A DNA stretch of 64,000 bases from Alphaproteobacteria bacterium RIFCSPHIGHO2_01_FULL_41_14 (GTDB taxonomy: Bacteria; Pseudomonadota; Alphaproteobacteria; UBA7879; UBA5542). Every line of letters starts with the position of its first letter. Position 1 is the stretch's first letter. The DNA lies in the NCBI GenBank assembly GCA_001767855.1, contig MEMF01000002.1, positions 557,493 to 621,492 on the forward strand, in the 5' to 3' direction. Of the stretch, positions 42,914 to 51,328 are shown in pieces. Both the position numbers and the translations under genes were made by a program. The notes beneath the pieces were generated by a model that searched no databases, was not told where the DNA came from, and worked only from the letters and a program-made list of their open reading frames with translations.

Positions 42914-43531
42914 CTATTTATAGGCAAAAATATGACCCACATCCCAATCCATCAGATCAAGGTCAACACAGGTAGGAATAAACTCAAAGCATTTCTCAGC
43001 CAAGGGTTTCCGGCCATTCTTTTCTAACATCTCATCTAAGATTGTTCTGATTTGATGGAGGTAAAGAACATCCGTGGCAGCATACATTTTTTGTTCTTCC
43101 GTTAAAGTATCCGCCCCCCAATTGGAAGATCTTTCTTGCTTGGAAATTTCCACATTGAGCAAGGTGGAACATAAATCCTTGAGTCCATGGCGGTCGGTGT
43201 AGGTGCGGGCTAATTTTGAAGCAATCTTGGTGCAGTAGTTCGGCGCAGAGTGGGCGCCCAGGTATTGGTTTATGATGGCCACATCAAAGCGGGCATAGTG
43301 GTAAATCTTAAGGAGTTTCTTATTTTCCAAAATTTTCTTCAAGTGAGGTGCTTTGTGGGGCTTGCCCAAATCAAATTTAACCAAATGGCAAACGCCATCC
43401 CCGCCCGACAATTGGACTAGACAGAGGGGGTCTCTTTTCACTTGCAAACCAAGGGCTTCTGTATCAATGGCCACAGAGTTTTCAAACTTAACAGAACTGT
43501 CTAAATCGCCATGATGTAAAACGATCTTCAT
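42914..43531 (-). CDS. rnd: Ribonuclease D (exonuclease domain only)
   Basis: 3'-5' exoribonuclease of the DEDDy group, acting on tRNA and other small RNA 3' ends. 205 residues. The acidic active-site residues are visible: AIDTEALGL near residue 23, [11 protein letters not shown] near 78, and [12 protein letters not shown] near 152. There is no HRDC domain; this short form is the usual one in alphaproteobacteria. Confidence 0.9.
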   Translation of the reverse strand: MKIVLHHGDLDSSVKFENSVAIDTEALGLQVKRDPLCLVQLSGGDGVCHLVKFDLGKPHKAPHLKKILENKKLLKIYHYARFDVAIINQYLGAHSAPNYCTKIASKLARTYTDRHGLKDLCSTLLNVEISKQERSSNWGADTLTEEQKMYAATDVLYLHQIRTILDEMLEKNGRKPLAEKCFEFIPTCVDLDLMDWDVGHIFAYK

Positions 43532-43625
43532 GAGTCACTTCTTTCATAATGTATTCGACCAAAATCTCTTTGATTGATCAGTTTGTCAAGCTTTTAAGAG
43601 GGGTTAGGTTTGGAAAACTGCGATT

Positions 43626-44936
43626 TTAAAGAGGAATCTTAACGGTAACACGCAGTCCGCCTAGGGGTGATTTACCCAGGCTGATTTGGCCGCCATGGGC
43701 ATGGATGATATCTTGAGAGATACTGAGGCCTAGTCCAATCCCCCCTGTTTTCACATTGCGTGATTTTTCAAGTCGAACAAAAGGTTTAAAAACCTCCTGT
43801 CGTTTATTGGTGGGTATGCCTTCGCCATTATCCTCCACCACAATAATGGCGTACCCCTGTTTTTTGTAGCATTTAAGGATGGCCTTTGATGCGTATCTAT
43901 TAGCGTTTTCCAAGAGATTTTTGATGGCTCGTTTGAAAGAATGGGGACGCAAAGAAATGGTGAAAGACGTCAAACGTGTTTCTAGATGAAGAGGTTTATT
44001 TTTGAGTGTTACAATACACTCCTGGAGTAAGGCTTGTAGGTTGCAAAGAGACTTTTTCTCTTGACCATGCCCTCTTACAAAATCAAGGTATTCATTAATT
44101 AAATTCTCCATCTCTACGATATCGAGGTTGATGTCCTCTAGTTGGGGGTTAGAAGGCATCAGGGCAAGCTCTAATTTCATGCGGGTCAGCGGCGTTCGTA
44201 AGTCGTGAGAAATACCTGCGAGCATCTCTGTTCTTTGGGTAACTTGCCTTTTGATGCGTTCCCTCATCAGGTTAAAAGCACGTCCAGCTTGACGCACTTC
44301 TAATGCGCCTGAAACCTTAAAGTCTTCCATGTCCATGCCTTTTCCAAATTTTTCGGCAGCTTCCGCCAGTCTTTGGATGGGGCGTACCTGGTTTTTCATA
44401 AAGAGAGAGGCAATGATTAGGAAAATAAGAGCGGCGCCAAACATCCAGATAAATACGAGAATGATGGTGCGGCTCATCAGTTTTTTTCTTAGGACCGACA
44501 CAACCATAACGCCCTCATTCGTCTCAATATTGATATTGAGAATCTCGCGGCTGGTGGTCAGAACATAGGGTTGATCTAAGACATCTTCCAACGCATTTTT
44601 CAAGAAGTGGTCTTCCCATGCCTCAAGGGGGCTGGCAACCATCTCCTGAATGGAACGACCTTTGTAAAAAGTGGCTAAGACACCCATTTCGTGGGAAATA
44701 TCCTGTGCCAACAGGGGGTTTTGCGGATAGATGTCTGTAATCACTTTGGCGGTGCTGGCGATATTACCGGCTAAATTTTTAGTTACGGAATCCAGGTATC
44801 GATCCAGGAAGACAACCGTGAAAACGATTTGGACCAGGAAAAGAGGCACGCCAATAATAAGAAAAGCGCGCTTAAAAAGGCTTTTAGGAAAAAAGTCTCG
44901 AAACGAAAGGGTTGTTATTTTCTTTAGTGATCCCAC
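43626..44936 (-). CDS. EnvZ-type sensor histidine kinase
   Basis: 436 residues: membrane helix 1 (about 24-44), periplasmic region (about 45-155), membrane helix 2 (about 158-180), HAMP domain, dimerisation helix with phosphoacceptor His244 (GISHDLRTPLTRMKLEL), and the ATPase domain (KNLLENANRYAS, VEDNGEGIP, GGIGLGLSI). GTG 44936 overlaps the response regulator stop by 13 bases with AAGGGA upstream, so the pair is coupled. The stimulus is unknown; the architecture is that of EnvZ. Confidence 0.9.
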   Translation of the reverse strand: MGSLKKITTLSFRDFFPKSLFKRAFLIIGVPLFLVQIVFTVVFLDRYLDSVTKNLAGNIASTAKVITDIYPQNPLLAQDISHEMGVLATFYKGRSIQEMVASPLEAWEDHFLKNALEDVLDQPYVLTTSREILNINIETNEGVMVVSVLRKKLMSRTIILVFIWMFGAALIFLIIASLFMKNQVRPIQRLAEAAEKFGKGMDMEDFKVSGALEVRQAGRAFNLMRERIKRQVTQRTEMLAGISHDLRTPLTRMKLELALMPSNPQLEDINLDIVEMENLINEYLDFVRGHGQEKKSLCNLQALLQECIVTLKNKPLHLETRLTSFTISLRPHSFKRAIKNLLENANRYASKAILKCYKKQGYAIIVVEDNGEGIPTNKRQEVFKPFVRLEKSRNVKTGGIGLGLSISQDIIHAHGGQISLGKSPLGGLRVTVKIPL

Positions 44937-45616
44937 AGAATGTATCCCTTATTGCGCACGGTTTGAATAAAATTAGGATGCTTGGGATCGTCCTCGATCT
45001 TTTTGCGAAGACGGGTGATTTGCACATCAATGGTTCGGCTATTGGCTTCTAAATCCATCATTTCTATGAGTATTTCACGAGAAAGATACGTCCCAATATG
45101 AGACGCAAAGATCTTTAATAAATGGGCTTCACTTGAGGTAAGGGGGATGGATTGATTGCCACGCCGCAAGGTTTCTTTGCCAAGATTAAAATAGAAAGGA
45201 CCAATTTGAATCTCTTTTTTAAGCCCTGCTGAGGGGCTGTCATGAATCCGTCTCAGAATGGCATGGACGCGGAGGAGGAGCTCTTTAGGTTCAAAAGGTT
45301 TGGGGAGATAGTCGTCTCCCCCGCTTTCAAGTCCTCGAATTTTATCAGCTGTTGTGCCTAGAGCGGTTAAAAACAAAAGGGGGATCTGAACGTTTTCTTG
45401 ACGAAGCACGTGTGCAAACTCTAGGCCCGATTGGGTGGGCATCATGACGTCAAGGACCATCAGATCAAACTTGAAAAAGGAGATAAGCGTGTAAGCCTCG
45501 ATGGCCGATGCTGCCATGCTTACCTCAAATCCACTTTCTGTCAGAAATTGGGATAGTAGTTTCCGCAGCCGTTCATCATCATCCACAATAAGAAGGTGAT
45601 AGGTGTGATTAATCAT
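44924..45616 (-). CDS. OmpR-type response regulator
   Basis: 230 residues: receiver domain with acidic pair D12-D13-D14, phospho-Asp56 (LMVLDVMMP), and Lys near 106 (YLPKPFEP), then an OmpR/PhoB winged helix (SRTIDVQITRLRKKIEDDPKHPNFIQTVRNKGYI). First gene of the two-component pair, 12-13 base overlap with the kinase. The upstream 301 bases contain hairpins and AT-rich repeats. Confidence 0.9.
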   Translation of the reverse strand: MINHTYHLLIVDDDERLRKLLSQFLTESGFEVSMAASAIEAYTLISFFKFDLMVLDVMMPTQSGLEFAHVLRQENVQIPLLFLTALGTTADKIRGLESGGDDYLPKPFEPKELLLRVHAILRRIHDSPSAGLKKEIQIGPFYFNLGKETLRRGNQSIPLTSSEAHLLKIFASHIGTYLSREILIEMMDLEANSRTIDVQITRLRKKIEDDPKHPNFIQTVRNKGYILWDH

Positions 45617-45917
45617 TTTCTAAAAATACAGGATTTTGCGTGCAAGGGCAAATGAGACGTATCTCTCTTGAGATACCCCTCACAAGCGGGAGCTATAAAA
45701 GCTCTAATAATTTGTTATTTACTTAAAAGATCCTCCCTTGTCCAGCCTTTCCGACGGGGTGTTTTCAGGAAATATAACTATTTATGCTAAAAATACATAG
45801 ACGGTATATCCATAGTATGATAAGTACTCTCGATATTAATTATCAATATTAAATAGTATTTAGAATGTGTTTATCACACGGAAATATTAATAGATAAATT
45901 TTAGAGGAGAGCACACA
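45617..45917. promoter_or_regulatory. Divergent AT-rich intergenic region with hairpins and ATATTAA repeats
   Basis: No gene is seen. A hairpin GTATCTC-TCTT-GAGATAC lies at 45659-45676, and a second, GAGCT-ATAAA-AGCTC, at 45690-45704, both upstream of the response regulator. ATATTAA occurs three times in the same direction (45833-45839, 45846-45852, 45884-45890) just before the hypothetical gene at 45918. These are plausible regulator sites, possibly autoregulation by the two-component system. Confidence 0.35.
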
Positions 45918-46658
45918 GTGATTTCGCCCTTACTTCATATGAAAAAACAACCAATAAAGGGAAAGGAGATTATCATCTGTCATACAGAAAATGCCTCATC
46001 TGGAAATGAGCCGGAGTTAAAGTATGTATTTTTGACCCATTATTCAGTTTTTCAAAAAGACACATTTAAGCTTATCGGATGGTTAAATTTAAACCCGACT
46101 CTAGATAAGTTTGGAGGTACTGCCTTTACGTATGAATTTAAAGAAGGGATTGCGGCGCCTGAAAAAATAGACACCCTAGAAACGTTCCTAAATTATGTGC
46201 GCCAATTTTATGGATGGTGGTCTGATAAAGAAATAAGACATCCTACATTTGGTATCTTTCAAGAAGTAAACCTATGCACCTCTTTGGAAGACCCCCATCT
46301 TGATCTACTTTTAACATTAGGATTTAAGATAAGTTTTGTGGGGGAATCTCACCTCATGTTAAGAGATAGATATCAGGATCACACAGGGTTGGGATGTGTG
46401 GACATGCGGGGGAAGGATGATGAGGAAGAAGAGGCGGGGGGCTGCCTTTTATCCCGTAAGCATTTTTTAAAAATAGAAAAAGCCATCTTAAACAAAGAAC
46501 CTTTGCAAGGAGCGGACTTGGAAGCTCTAAAATGGTACTTGAAGGAAGATAAGGAGGCGCTAGAATATTACCTATTCTTAGCTGGAGATAATTTTAAACT
46601 TTATCTGGATTATGCGCGGGTGATGACAACCCTAGAAGGTGTTTATTTCCTTGAGTGA
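45918..46658 (+). CDS. Hypothetical protein of 246 residues
   Basis: GTG start at 45918 with GAGGAG at about 10 bases. No signal peptide and no membrane segment. The central part is aromatic (FLNYVRQFYGWWSDKE). There is an acidic run at about 168-175 (KDDEEEEAGG) and an N-terminal segment resembling an all-beta start (ELKYVFLTHYSVF). The C-terminal 60 residues look helical. Codon use does not stand out from neighbours by eye. I recognise no family; a cytoplasmic or secreted effector is possible, without evidence. Confidence 0.6.
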   Translation: MISPLLHMKKQPIKGKEIIICHTENASSGNEPELKYVFLTHYSVFQKDTFKLIGWLNLNPTLDKFGGTAFTYEFKEGIAAPEKIDTLETFLNYVRQFYGWWSDKEIRHPTFGIFQEVNLCTSLEDPHLDLLLTLGFKISFVGESHLMLRDRYQDHTGLGCVDMRGKDDEEEEAGGCLLSRKHFLKIEKAILNKEPLQGADLEALKWYLKEDKEALEYYLFLAGDNFKLYLDYARVMTTLEGVYFLE

Positions 46659-46740
46659 CTTAGTTGTTGAAAGTTAGCGTGATTCTAAAAGGAATCAGCC
46701 AATGGAATCCTGTCTTGATATAGAAAAATGGACTAGAATC

Positions 46741-46816
46741 TGGTGCCGGATGACGGACTCGAACCGCCGACCCTCTGATTACAAATCAGTAGCTCTACCA
46801 ACTGAGCTAATCCGGC
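46741..46816 (-). tRNA. tRNA-Thr (TGT)
   Basis: 76 bases with encoded CCA, on the minus strand. Acceptor GCCGGAT pairs with ATCCGGC; the anticodon loop TTTGTAA gives TGT; T arm GGTTCGAGTCC. Confidence 0.97.
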
Positions 46817-46916
46817 ACTCAAAATCTATATACCGGTTTTCCATAGCGCCGCCAAGAGCTTTTTGAAAAGAAACAGATTTTATTTCTTTTTTCCCCAATC
46901 ATGCTATGGTGCACGG

Positions 46917-47930
46917 ATGAATAGCCCAAAAAATAGCCAAGAAAACATTGTACGCGTTCCCCACGACGCTGTGGGTTTGCGCCTTGATAAGTGGTTGCGT
47001 GCAAAATTTCCAACCGTTCCCTATACGGCTTGGGCCCGCTTTTGTCGCAAGGGCAATGTGCGGCTCGATGGCAAGCGGGTGACAGGGGCCGAGCGGTTAG
47101 AGCCAGGCCAATCCGTGCGCATTCCACCGCCAGACATCTTGAAAAAAGCCATGGTTACGGTGGAATCTTTAAAGTTGCTGCCCCTCTCTCCTCAGGCCAA
47201 GGCCCAGCTAGAGTCGTGGATTATTTACCAAGATGACGATATTCTTTGCCTCAATAAGCCCGTCGGGCTCTCCGTTCAGGGCGGCACGAAGACCGTTACC
47301 CACGTGGATGGCTTGTTATCCCGTTGGGCGCTAGAGAAAGAGTTTACGCCCAAGTTAGTACACCGTATCGACAGAGACACCAGCGGCATCTTGCTGGTAG
47401 CCAAAACTGATAAAGCGGCGCGGGATCTGGGTAAAAGCTTTAAAACCCATCAGATTCAAAAATATTATGTGGCCATTACGGCGGGTGTCCCCATGCCCTG
47501 GACGGGCACCATCGACGCCTCCTTGGAAAAGGGCATGAAGGGCAACAAAGAAAAGATGAGGGTGAGTGACGAAGGCCTCCGGGCCATTACCCATTACCAA
47601 GTGTTGGAGAGACTGTCCACTAAGATCGCCGTCTTGGGATTATCGCCCGTTTCGGGTCGGACACATCAATTGCGCGTCCATCTTGAACATATTGGTACGC
47701 CCATCTTGGGAGATCCAAAATATGGAGGGGATCAACAAGATTTTTCTGACTACCAAACTCTTCATTTGCACTCGTGCATCACCATCGTGCCGCGCTTGGG
47801 CCAGAAACCTCTCGTCTTACAAGCAGAGTTCCCACCCCATTTTCAAAAAACCTGTAAAGATTTTGGGTTTTCTCTTCCGGCTTTGATGCAGGAACTAAAG
47901 CAATTCATTGAGATTCAAACCAGTCGTTGA
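46917..47930 (+). CDS. rluC: Ribosomal large subunit pseudouridine synthase, RluC/RluD type
   Basis: 337 residues. An N-terminal S4 RNA-binding domain (GLRLDKWLRAKFP...) and a catalytic domain with the aspartate motif LVHRIDRDTSGILLVAKT (Asp near residue 150), GRTHQLRVHL and a final LHLHS segment. ATG 46917 starts 18 codons after an earlier in-frame ATG (46863), which lies in sequence not conserved in the family. RluC and RluD are hard to separate without alignment; S4 plus length favours RluC. Confidence 0.9.
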   Translation: MNSPKNSQENIVRVPHDAVGLRLDKWLRAKFPTVPYTAWARFCRKGNVRLDGKRVTGAERLEPGQSVRIPPPDILKKAMVTVESLKLLPLSPQAKAQLESWIIYQDDDILCLNKPVGLSVQGGTKTVTHVDGLLSRWALEKEFTPKLVHRIDRDTSGILLVAKTDKAARDLGKSFKTHQIQKYYVAITAGVPMPWTGTIDASLEKGMKGNKEKMRVSDEGLRAITHYQVLERLSTKIAVLGLSPVSGRTHQLRVHLEHIGTPILGDPKYGGDQQDFSDYQTLHLHSCITIVPRLGQKPLVLQAEFPPHFQKTCKDFGFSLPALMQELKQFIEIQTSR

Positions 47931-47991
47931 TTTTTGTTGCTTTTTACCTGAAACGTTTTAGAATAATACTAAAGTCAGGAGAAGAGGCAAC

Positions 47992-48462
47992 ATGATACAT
48001 CATTTAAAAAGCGAAAAAGACGTTCACGGTTACGTGCGTTATCTAAAGAATTTCTACGGCGAACTTTCTGTTTATATCCTTGTGATTACGATCAGCTTGA
48101 TTGTTTGGTTGTTGATGGGCGGGGGTTATTTTTGGCCGCTTTGGATTATCCTTATCTGGGGAATTGTGCTGCTTTTAAAAGCGTCACGTCTTCACATTAT
48201 CAACCCTTTCCTTTATGAAGGAGCTCATAAGTTTAGGGAAAAGCTTCCCTTTATTCGCCCCCAATGGCAAGAAGAAAAAGTTCAAGAAATTTTGAAAAAG
48301 ATGGGGAGAACTCTTTCTGAAATGGCAGGGCCTATGCCGGGATCAACCAGCAGTAAGTCAGCGGCAAAGAAACCTGCGAAAAAGGCGACTCGTAAAAAAG
48401 CGCCAGCAAGAAAGCCAGCTAAAAAATCTTCTAAGAAACCTTCTAAAGCTAAGAAGAAATAA
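47992..48462 (+). CDS. 2TM-domain protein with a lysine-alanine-rich basic tail
   Basis: 156 residues. Two hydrophobic helices (about 26-62: VYILVITISLIVWLLMGGG and YFWPLWIILIWGIVLLL) separated by a tight turn, with cytoplasmic charged flanks, resembling the 2TM family. The last 45 residues are K/A/P/S-rich repeats (SAAKKPAKKATRKKAPARKPAKKS), similar to histone H1 or AlgP-like tails that bind DNA non-specifically. A membrane-anchored nucleic-acid-binding protein is a possible reading. Confidence 0.75.
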   Translation: MIHHLKSEKDVHGYVRYLKNFYGELSVYILVITISLIVWLLMGGGYFWPLWIILIWGIVLLLKASRLHIINPFLYEGAHKFREKLPFIRPQWQEEKVQEILKKMGRTLSEMAGPMPGSTSSKSAAKKPAKKATRKKAPARKPAKKSSKKPSKAKKK

Positions 48463-48570
48463 GGTTTATCTCTCTTAACTCACCAAACTCAATGACTCTC
48501 AGAAAAGACTTGAATTTTTCTTGGGAGTTGTTGTATTGAGAGACGCACAACCCCTTACAAGAGGAATGAC

Positions 48571-48993
48571 ATGATCGTGGGCACGACATTAAAACAGAAA
48601 ATTATTCTCAGCTTTGCTTTATCTTTTATTTTCTTTATTTCTGCCCCTGCAGCTCTTCTAGAGGATAAAGAGAGTATAGAGTCTCAAGCTCCTCTTTCCT
48701 TAAAGAGCAGATATGAGGTGATGACTATTTTCAAAGCTGTTCCCGGCCAAGAGGAGGCTCTTAAGTTAGCTGTGTTGGCGGTAGTAGAGGCAAGTCGTAA
48801 AGAACCGACGAACTTCGGATGTACGGTTAGTCAAAGGAGTGAGTGGGACGGTGTGGAGTTTGTTCTCGTTGGAATTTGGACGGGTAAAGAAGACTACACA
48901 TCGCAGTTTACCAAACCGTATATGAGGGAGTTTATGGAAAAAACAAAGACTCTTTTAGAAAGCCCATACCAAGGGGGGTGCTTCTTATCTTAA
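48571..48993 (+). CDS. Exported antibiotic biosynthesis monooxygenase-like protein
   Basis: 140 residues. A hydrophobic N-terminal segment (about 10-28) looks like a signal peptide or anchor. The rest matches the small ABM/YgiN ferredoxin-like fold: VMTIFKAVPGQEEALKLAVLAVVEASRKEPTNFGC and ending FTKPYMREFMEK. Most family members are cytoplasmic, so export would be uncommon. The overlap of 9 bases is convergent with the GrpB-GNAT gene. Confidence 0.75.
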   Translation: MIVGTTLKQKIILSFALSFIFFISAPAALLEDKESIESQAPLSLKSRYEVMTIFKAVPGQEEALKLAVLAVVEASRKEPTNFGCTVSQRSEWDGVEFVLVGIWTGKEDYTSQFTKPYMREFMEKTKTLLESPYQGGCFLS

Positions 48994-49911
48994 GTTCTTC
49001 ATCAGATCTATGGCGTTTTTATCCAGACCTGGCTCTCCTTCTGGAAAGGGATGGGGGGTGTAGCTCGCTCGTTCATAAAACATAAGAGCAGAAGGGTTTG
49101 AGTGTAACTGAATCATACTTTTTCCCTGATGCTTCACCCATTTTTCCACAAGTTTTAAAAGATGGGAGCCATGTCCTTGGTTTTGATACGGCTTATCAAT
49201 GGCAAAAGAACGCACTGCCGCTCGTTGGTCATCGAGAAGCTCAACGTGGACGACGCCGATCACCTCATCCAGTTTTTTAAATACAAAGTGAAAGTGGTTT
49301 GGGTGACTTAGGGTCCAGTGGTTTGGATCATAAACCACGTGAGGATGACGGTCAAAAATCTGTTCTTGTCGAATGCGGTGATAGTGCTGCCAATCTTCTG
49401 AAATGGGCTCTACAAACTCAAATCCCTGAAAGCCAGCTTTCCGAAGAATCTCCTTAATAAAGGGATCTTTTTTGAGGGTATAGGCGGGTCGTTGATCCCC
49501 AAACTTTGCCGCTAACTTTTCTTTTAACGATTGGTAAGCCCGCCGCGCGTCTGGATGTGTCCTTAAATAATCACGAAAGAGGAGATGTTTCTGAATCTCA
49601 TCCGCCTCTTTTTCCCAGATATGAACATGATAGATTCCATTAGAAAAATAGCGGCGGAAGGGCATGCCCAGCTCTCCCCGTCCTTTATGCCCCAAAGCTT
49701 CTATGGCTGCTGTGTTTATTTTCAAGATATCGCGTACCACTGGCAACATGTCGATGATGGGTTTGGCGGAAAGTCCCGGCACTGCCGTACTGCCGATATG
49801 GTGAATAGTCATACAGTTTTCCCCCAATGCTGCTTTAAGGCGGGCTGCTTCTTTCTCAAATAACGAGGGCCACAGGGGGTTATAGGGGCTGAGATCCACC
49901 GTTTGTGCCAC
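48985..49911 (-). CDS. GrpB-domain and GNAT acetyltransferase fusion
   Basis: 308 residues. N-terminal GrpB/UPF0157 domain (about 1-165): VDLSPYNPLWPSLFEKEAARL, the nucleotidyltransferase-like HHIGSTAVPGLSAKPIIDML motif and LRTHPDARRAYQSLKEKLA. C-terminal GNAT domain (about 170-308): VRSFAIDKPYQNQGHGSHLLKLVEKWVK with the acetyl-CoA loop, then LHSNPSALMFYERASY. GTG 49911 is preceded by GGAAAGG at 10 bases and follows the COQ9-like gene closely, so both are probably cotranscribed. The substrates are unknown. Confidence 0.88.
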   Translation of the reverse strand: MAQTVDLSPYNPLWPSLFEKEAARLKAALGENCMTIHHIGSTAVPGLSAKPIIDMLPVVRDILKINTAAIEALGHKGRGELGMPFRRYFSNGIYHVHIWEKEADEIQKHLLFRDYLRTHPDARRAYQSLKEKLAAKFGDQRPAYTLKKDPFIKEILRKAGFQGFEFVEPISEDWQHYHRIRQEQIFDRHPHVVYDPNHWTLSHPNHFHFVFKKLDEVIGVVHVELLDDQRAAVRSFAIDKPYQNQGHGSHLLKLVEKWVKHQGKSMIQLHSNPSALMFYERASYTPHPFPEGEPGLDKNAIDLMKNLR

Positions 49912-49912
49912 C

Positions 49913-50467
49913 TTAAGAATACCTTTCCAAAAATATTTCTCCTCTGTTCAAGAGGCCATCAAGTTTGGCCGATGTGGGGCCAAGATCATGGGTTTCATCC
50001 TGAAGCCACGTATCTAGAGCCAAAAGATAGATGCCGAATAATCCTTTGCGTTTCAATTCGCTCAATAGGCTTGTTTTGGCAAACCCGTAATGCGCTAGAA
50101 TCCGTTCCAAGGAAGATAACTCGGCCATGGCAAAGGGCAAGCTGATTTCTGTCAGGGTTAAAAAATTCTGCCGCAAATATTTTAAGAAAGGTTTGAAAGG
50201 GGTGAGGGTTTCTAGTTTTGTCAGCAACACTTCTAAAGCGCGTTCTTTTTCAGAATAGGGTTCCACATCGGCTGAGGACAACTTGGCAAAGACTTGCGTT
50301 TCCACATGAGCAGCCAACAGGGAAAATCCTTGTTCTTTTCCGGGGAGGATTTGAACGATGTCTTTGATTGGAACACCAAGAATAGACGATATTTCTTCTA
50401 GCGTCACAGCGTTCCATCCTTTTTCCATAAGGAGATTTAAAAAAGCTTGGATAATTTGTTTTTGCAT
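49913..50467 (-). CDS. TetR/COQ9-like protein
   Basis: 184 residues. The first 50 look like a TetR helix-turn-helix (IIQAFLNLLMEKGWNAVTLEEISSILGV), while the C-terminal part ends in a COQ9-like stretch (LALDTWLQDETHDLGPTSAKLDGLLNRGE). Alphaproteobacterial COQ9 relatives have this plan and support ubiquinone synthesis by lipid binding, but a DNA-binding regulator is equally possible. It is divergent from lgt and upstream of the GrpB-GNAT gene. Confidence 0.72.
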   Translation of the reverse strand: MQKQIIQAFLNLLMEKGWNAVTLEEISSILGVPIKDIVQILPGKEQGFSLLAAHVETQVFAKLSSADVEPYSEKERALEVLLTKLETLTPFKPFLKYLRQNFLTLTEISLPFAMAELSSLERILAHYGFAKTSLLSELKRKGLFGIYLLALDTWLQDETHDLGPTSAKLDGLLNRGEIFLERYS

Positions 50468-50524
50468 AGTGCGACTGAGAATGTTAATTTGGGCCCAGTA
50501 TGAACTTTAAAAAAGAAGAATGCA

Positions 50525-51328
50525 ATGCTCACCTTCGCTTTCCCTCAAATTGACCCTGTCATTTTTCAAATTTATGGGCCCCTCGCGTTGAGATGGTATA
50601 ATCTCGCCTATATTCTGGGCCTAGCGGGAGGACTCTTTTACTGCCGATTTTTAATCAAACGATTCCCCGAATTAAACCTAACCAAAGATAATTTGGATCG
50701 GTTTTTCACATGGGCCATTCTTGCCATCCTGATGGGGGGGCGCTTGGGGGAGATTCTTTTTTATCCGGACTTCTCTTTTTTAAAGGATGGGTGGCAAGTC
50801 TTTCGGGTGTGGGAGGGGGGGATGTCCTTCCATGGTGCCGTGATTGGTCTACTCACTGCCTTTTACTTATTTTCTCGAAAGTACAAAATCTCCCTCTTTC
50901 ATTTAGGGGACTGTGTGACCGCTGTTGCTCCCCTTGGATTGTTTTTTGGAAGAATCGCCAATTTTATTAATGATGAACTTTATGGTCGTGTGACCCCGGT
51001 CTCTTGGGCGGTGATCTTTCCATCCGGAGGCTATCTGCCTCGCCACCCAAGCCAGCTTTATGAGGCTTTTTTAGAAGGATTTGTGTTATTTATCTGTCTT
51101 CAGACAGCTGTTTTTCGGTTCAACGCTTTTAAGAAGCCTGGTTTGGTTTCGGGAATTTTTTTGATGGGGTATGGGGTAAGCCGTGTCTTTATTGAGTTTT
51201 TTCGAGAACCAGATAGGGTTTTTCATGTGCTCACCGTCCCCATTACCACAGGTCAGTTTTTAAGTTTGCCCATGATCCTAGGGGGAATGTACCTTGTTTG
51301 GGCTAAAGATCGGCTATCTTCTTCCTAG
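50525..51328 (+). CDS. lgt: Prolipoprotein diacylglyceryl transferase
   Basis: Transfers diacylglycerol to the lipobox cysteine, first step of lipoprotein maturation. 267 residues with about seven helices. LRWYNLAYILGLAGGLFY, the GGRLGEILFY and GGMSFHGAVIG segments, GRIANFINDELYGRVT and HPSQLYEAFLEG are all signature motifs. Its 3' end overlaps the convergent repeat-protein gene by 15 bases. Confidence 0.95.
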   Translation: MLTFAFPQIDPVIFQIYGPLALRWYNLAYILGLAGGLFYCRFLIKRFPELNLTKDNLDRFFTWAILAILMGGRLGEILFYPDFSFLKDGWQVFRVWEGGMSFHGAVIGLLTAFYLFSRKYKISLFHLGDCVTAVAPLGLFFGRIANFINDELYGRVTPVSWAVIFPSGGYLPRHPSQLYEAFLEGFVLFICLQTAVFRFNAFKKPGLVSGIFLMGYGVSRVFIEFFREPDRVFHVLTVPITTGQFLSLPMILGGMYLVWAKDRLSSS

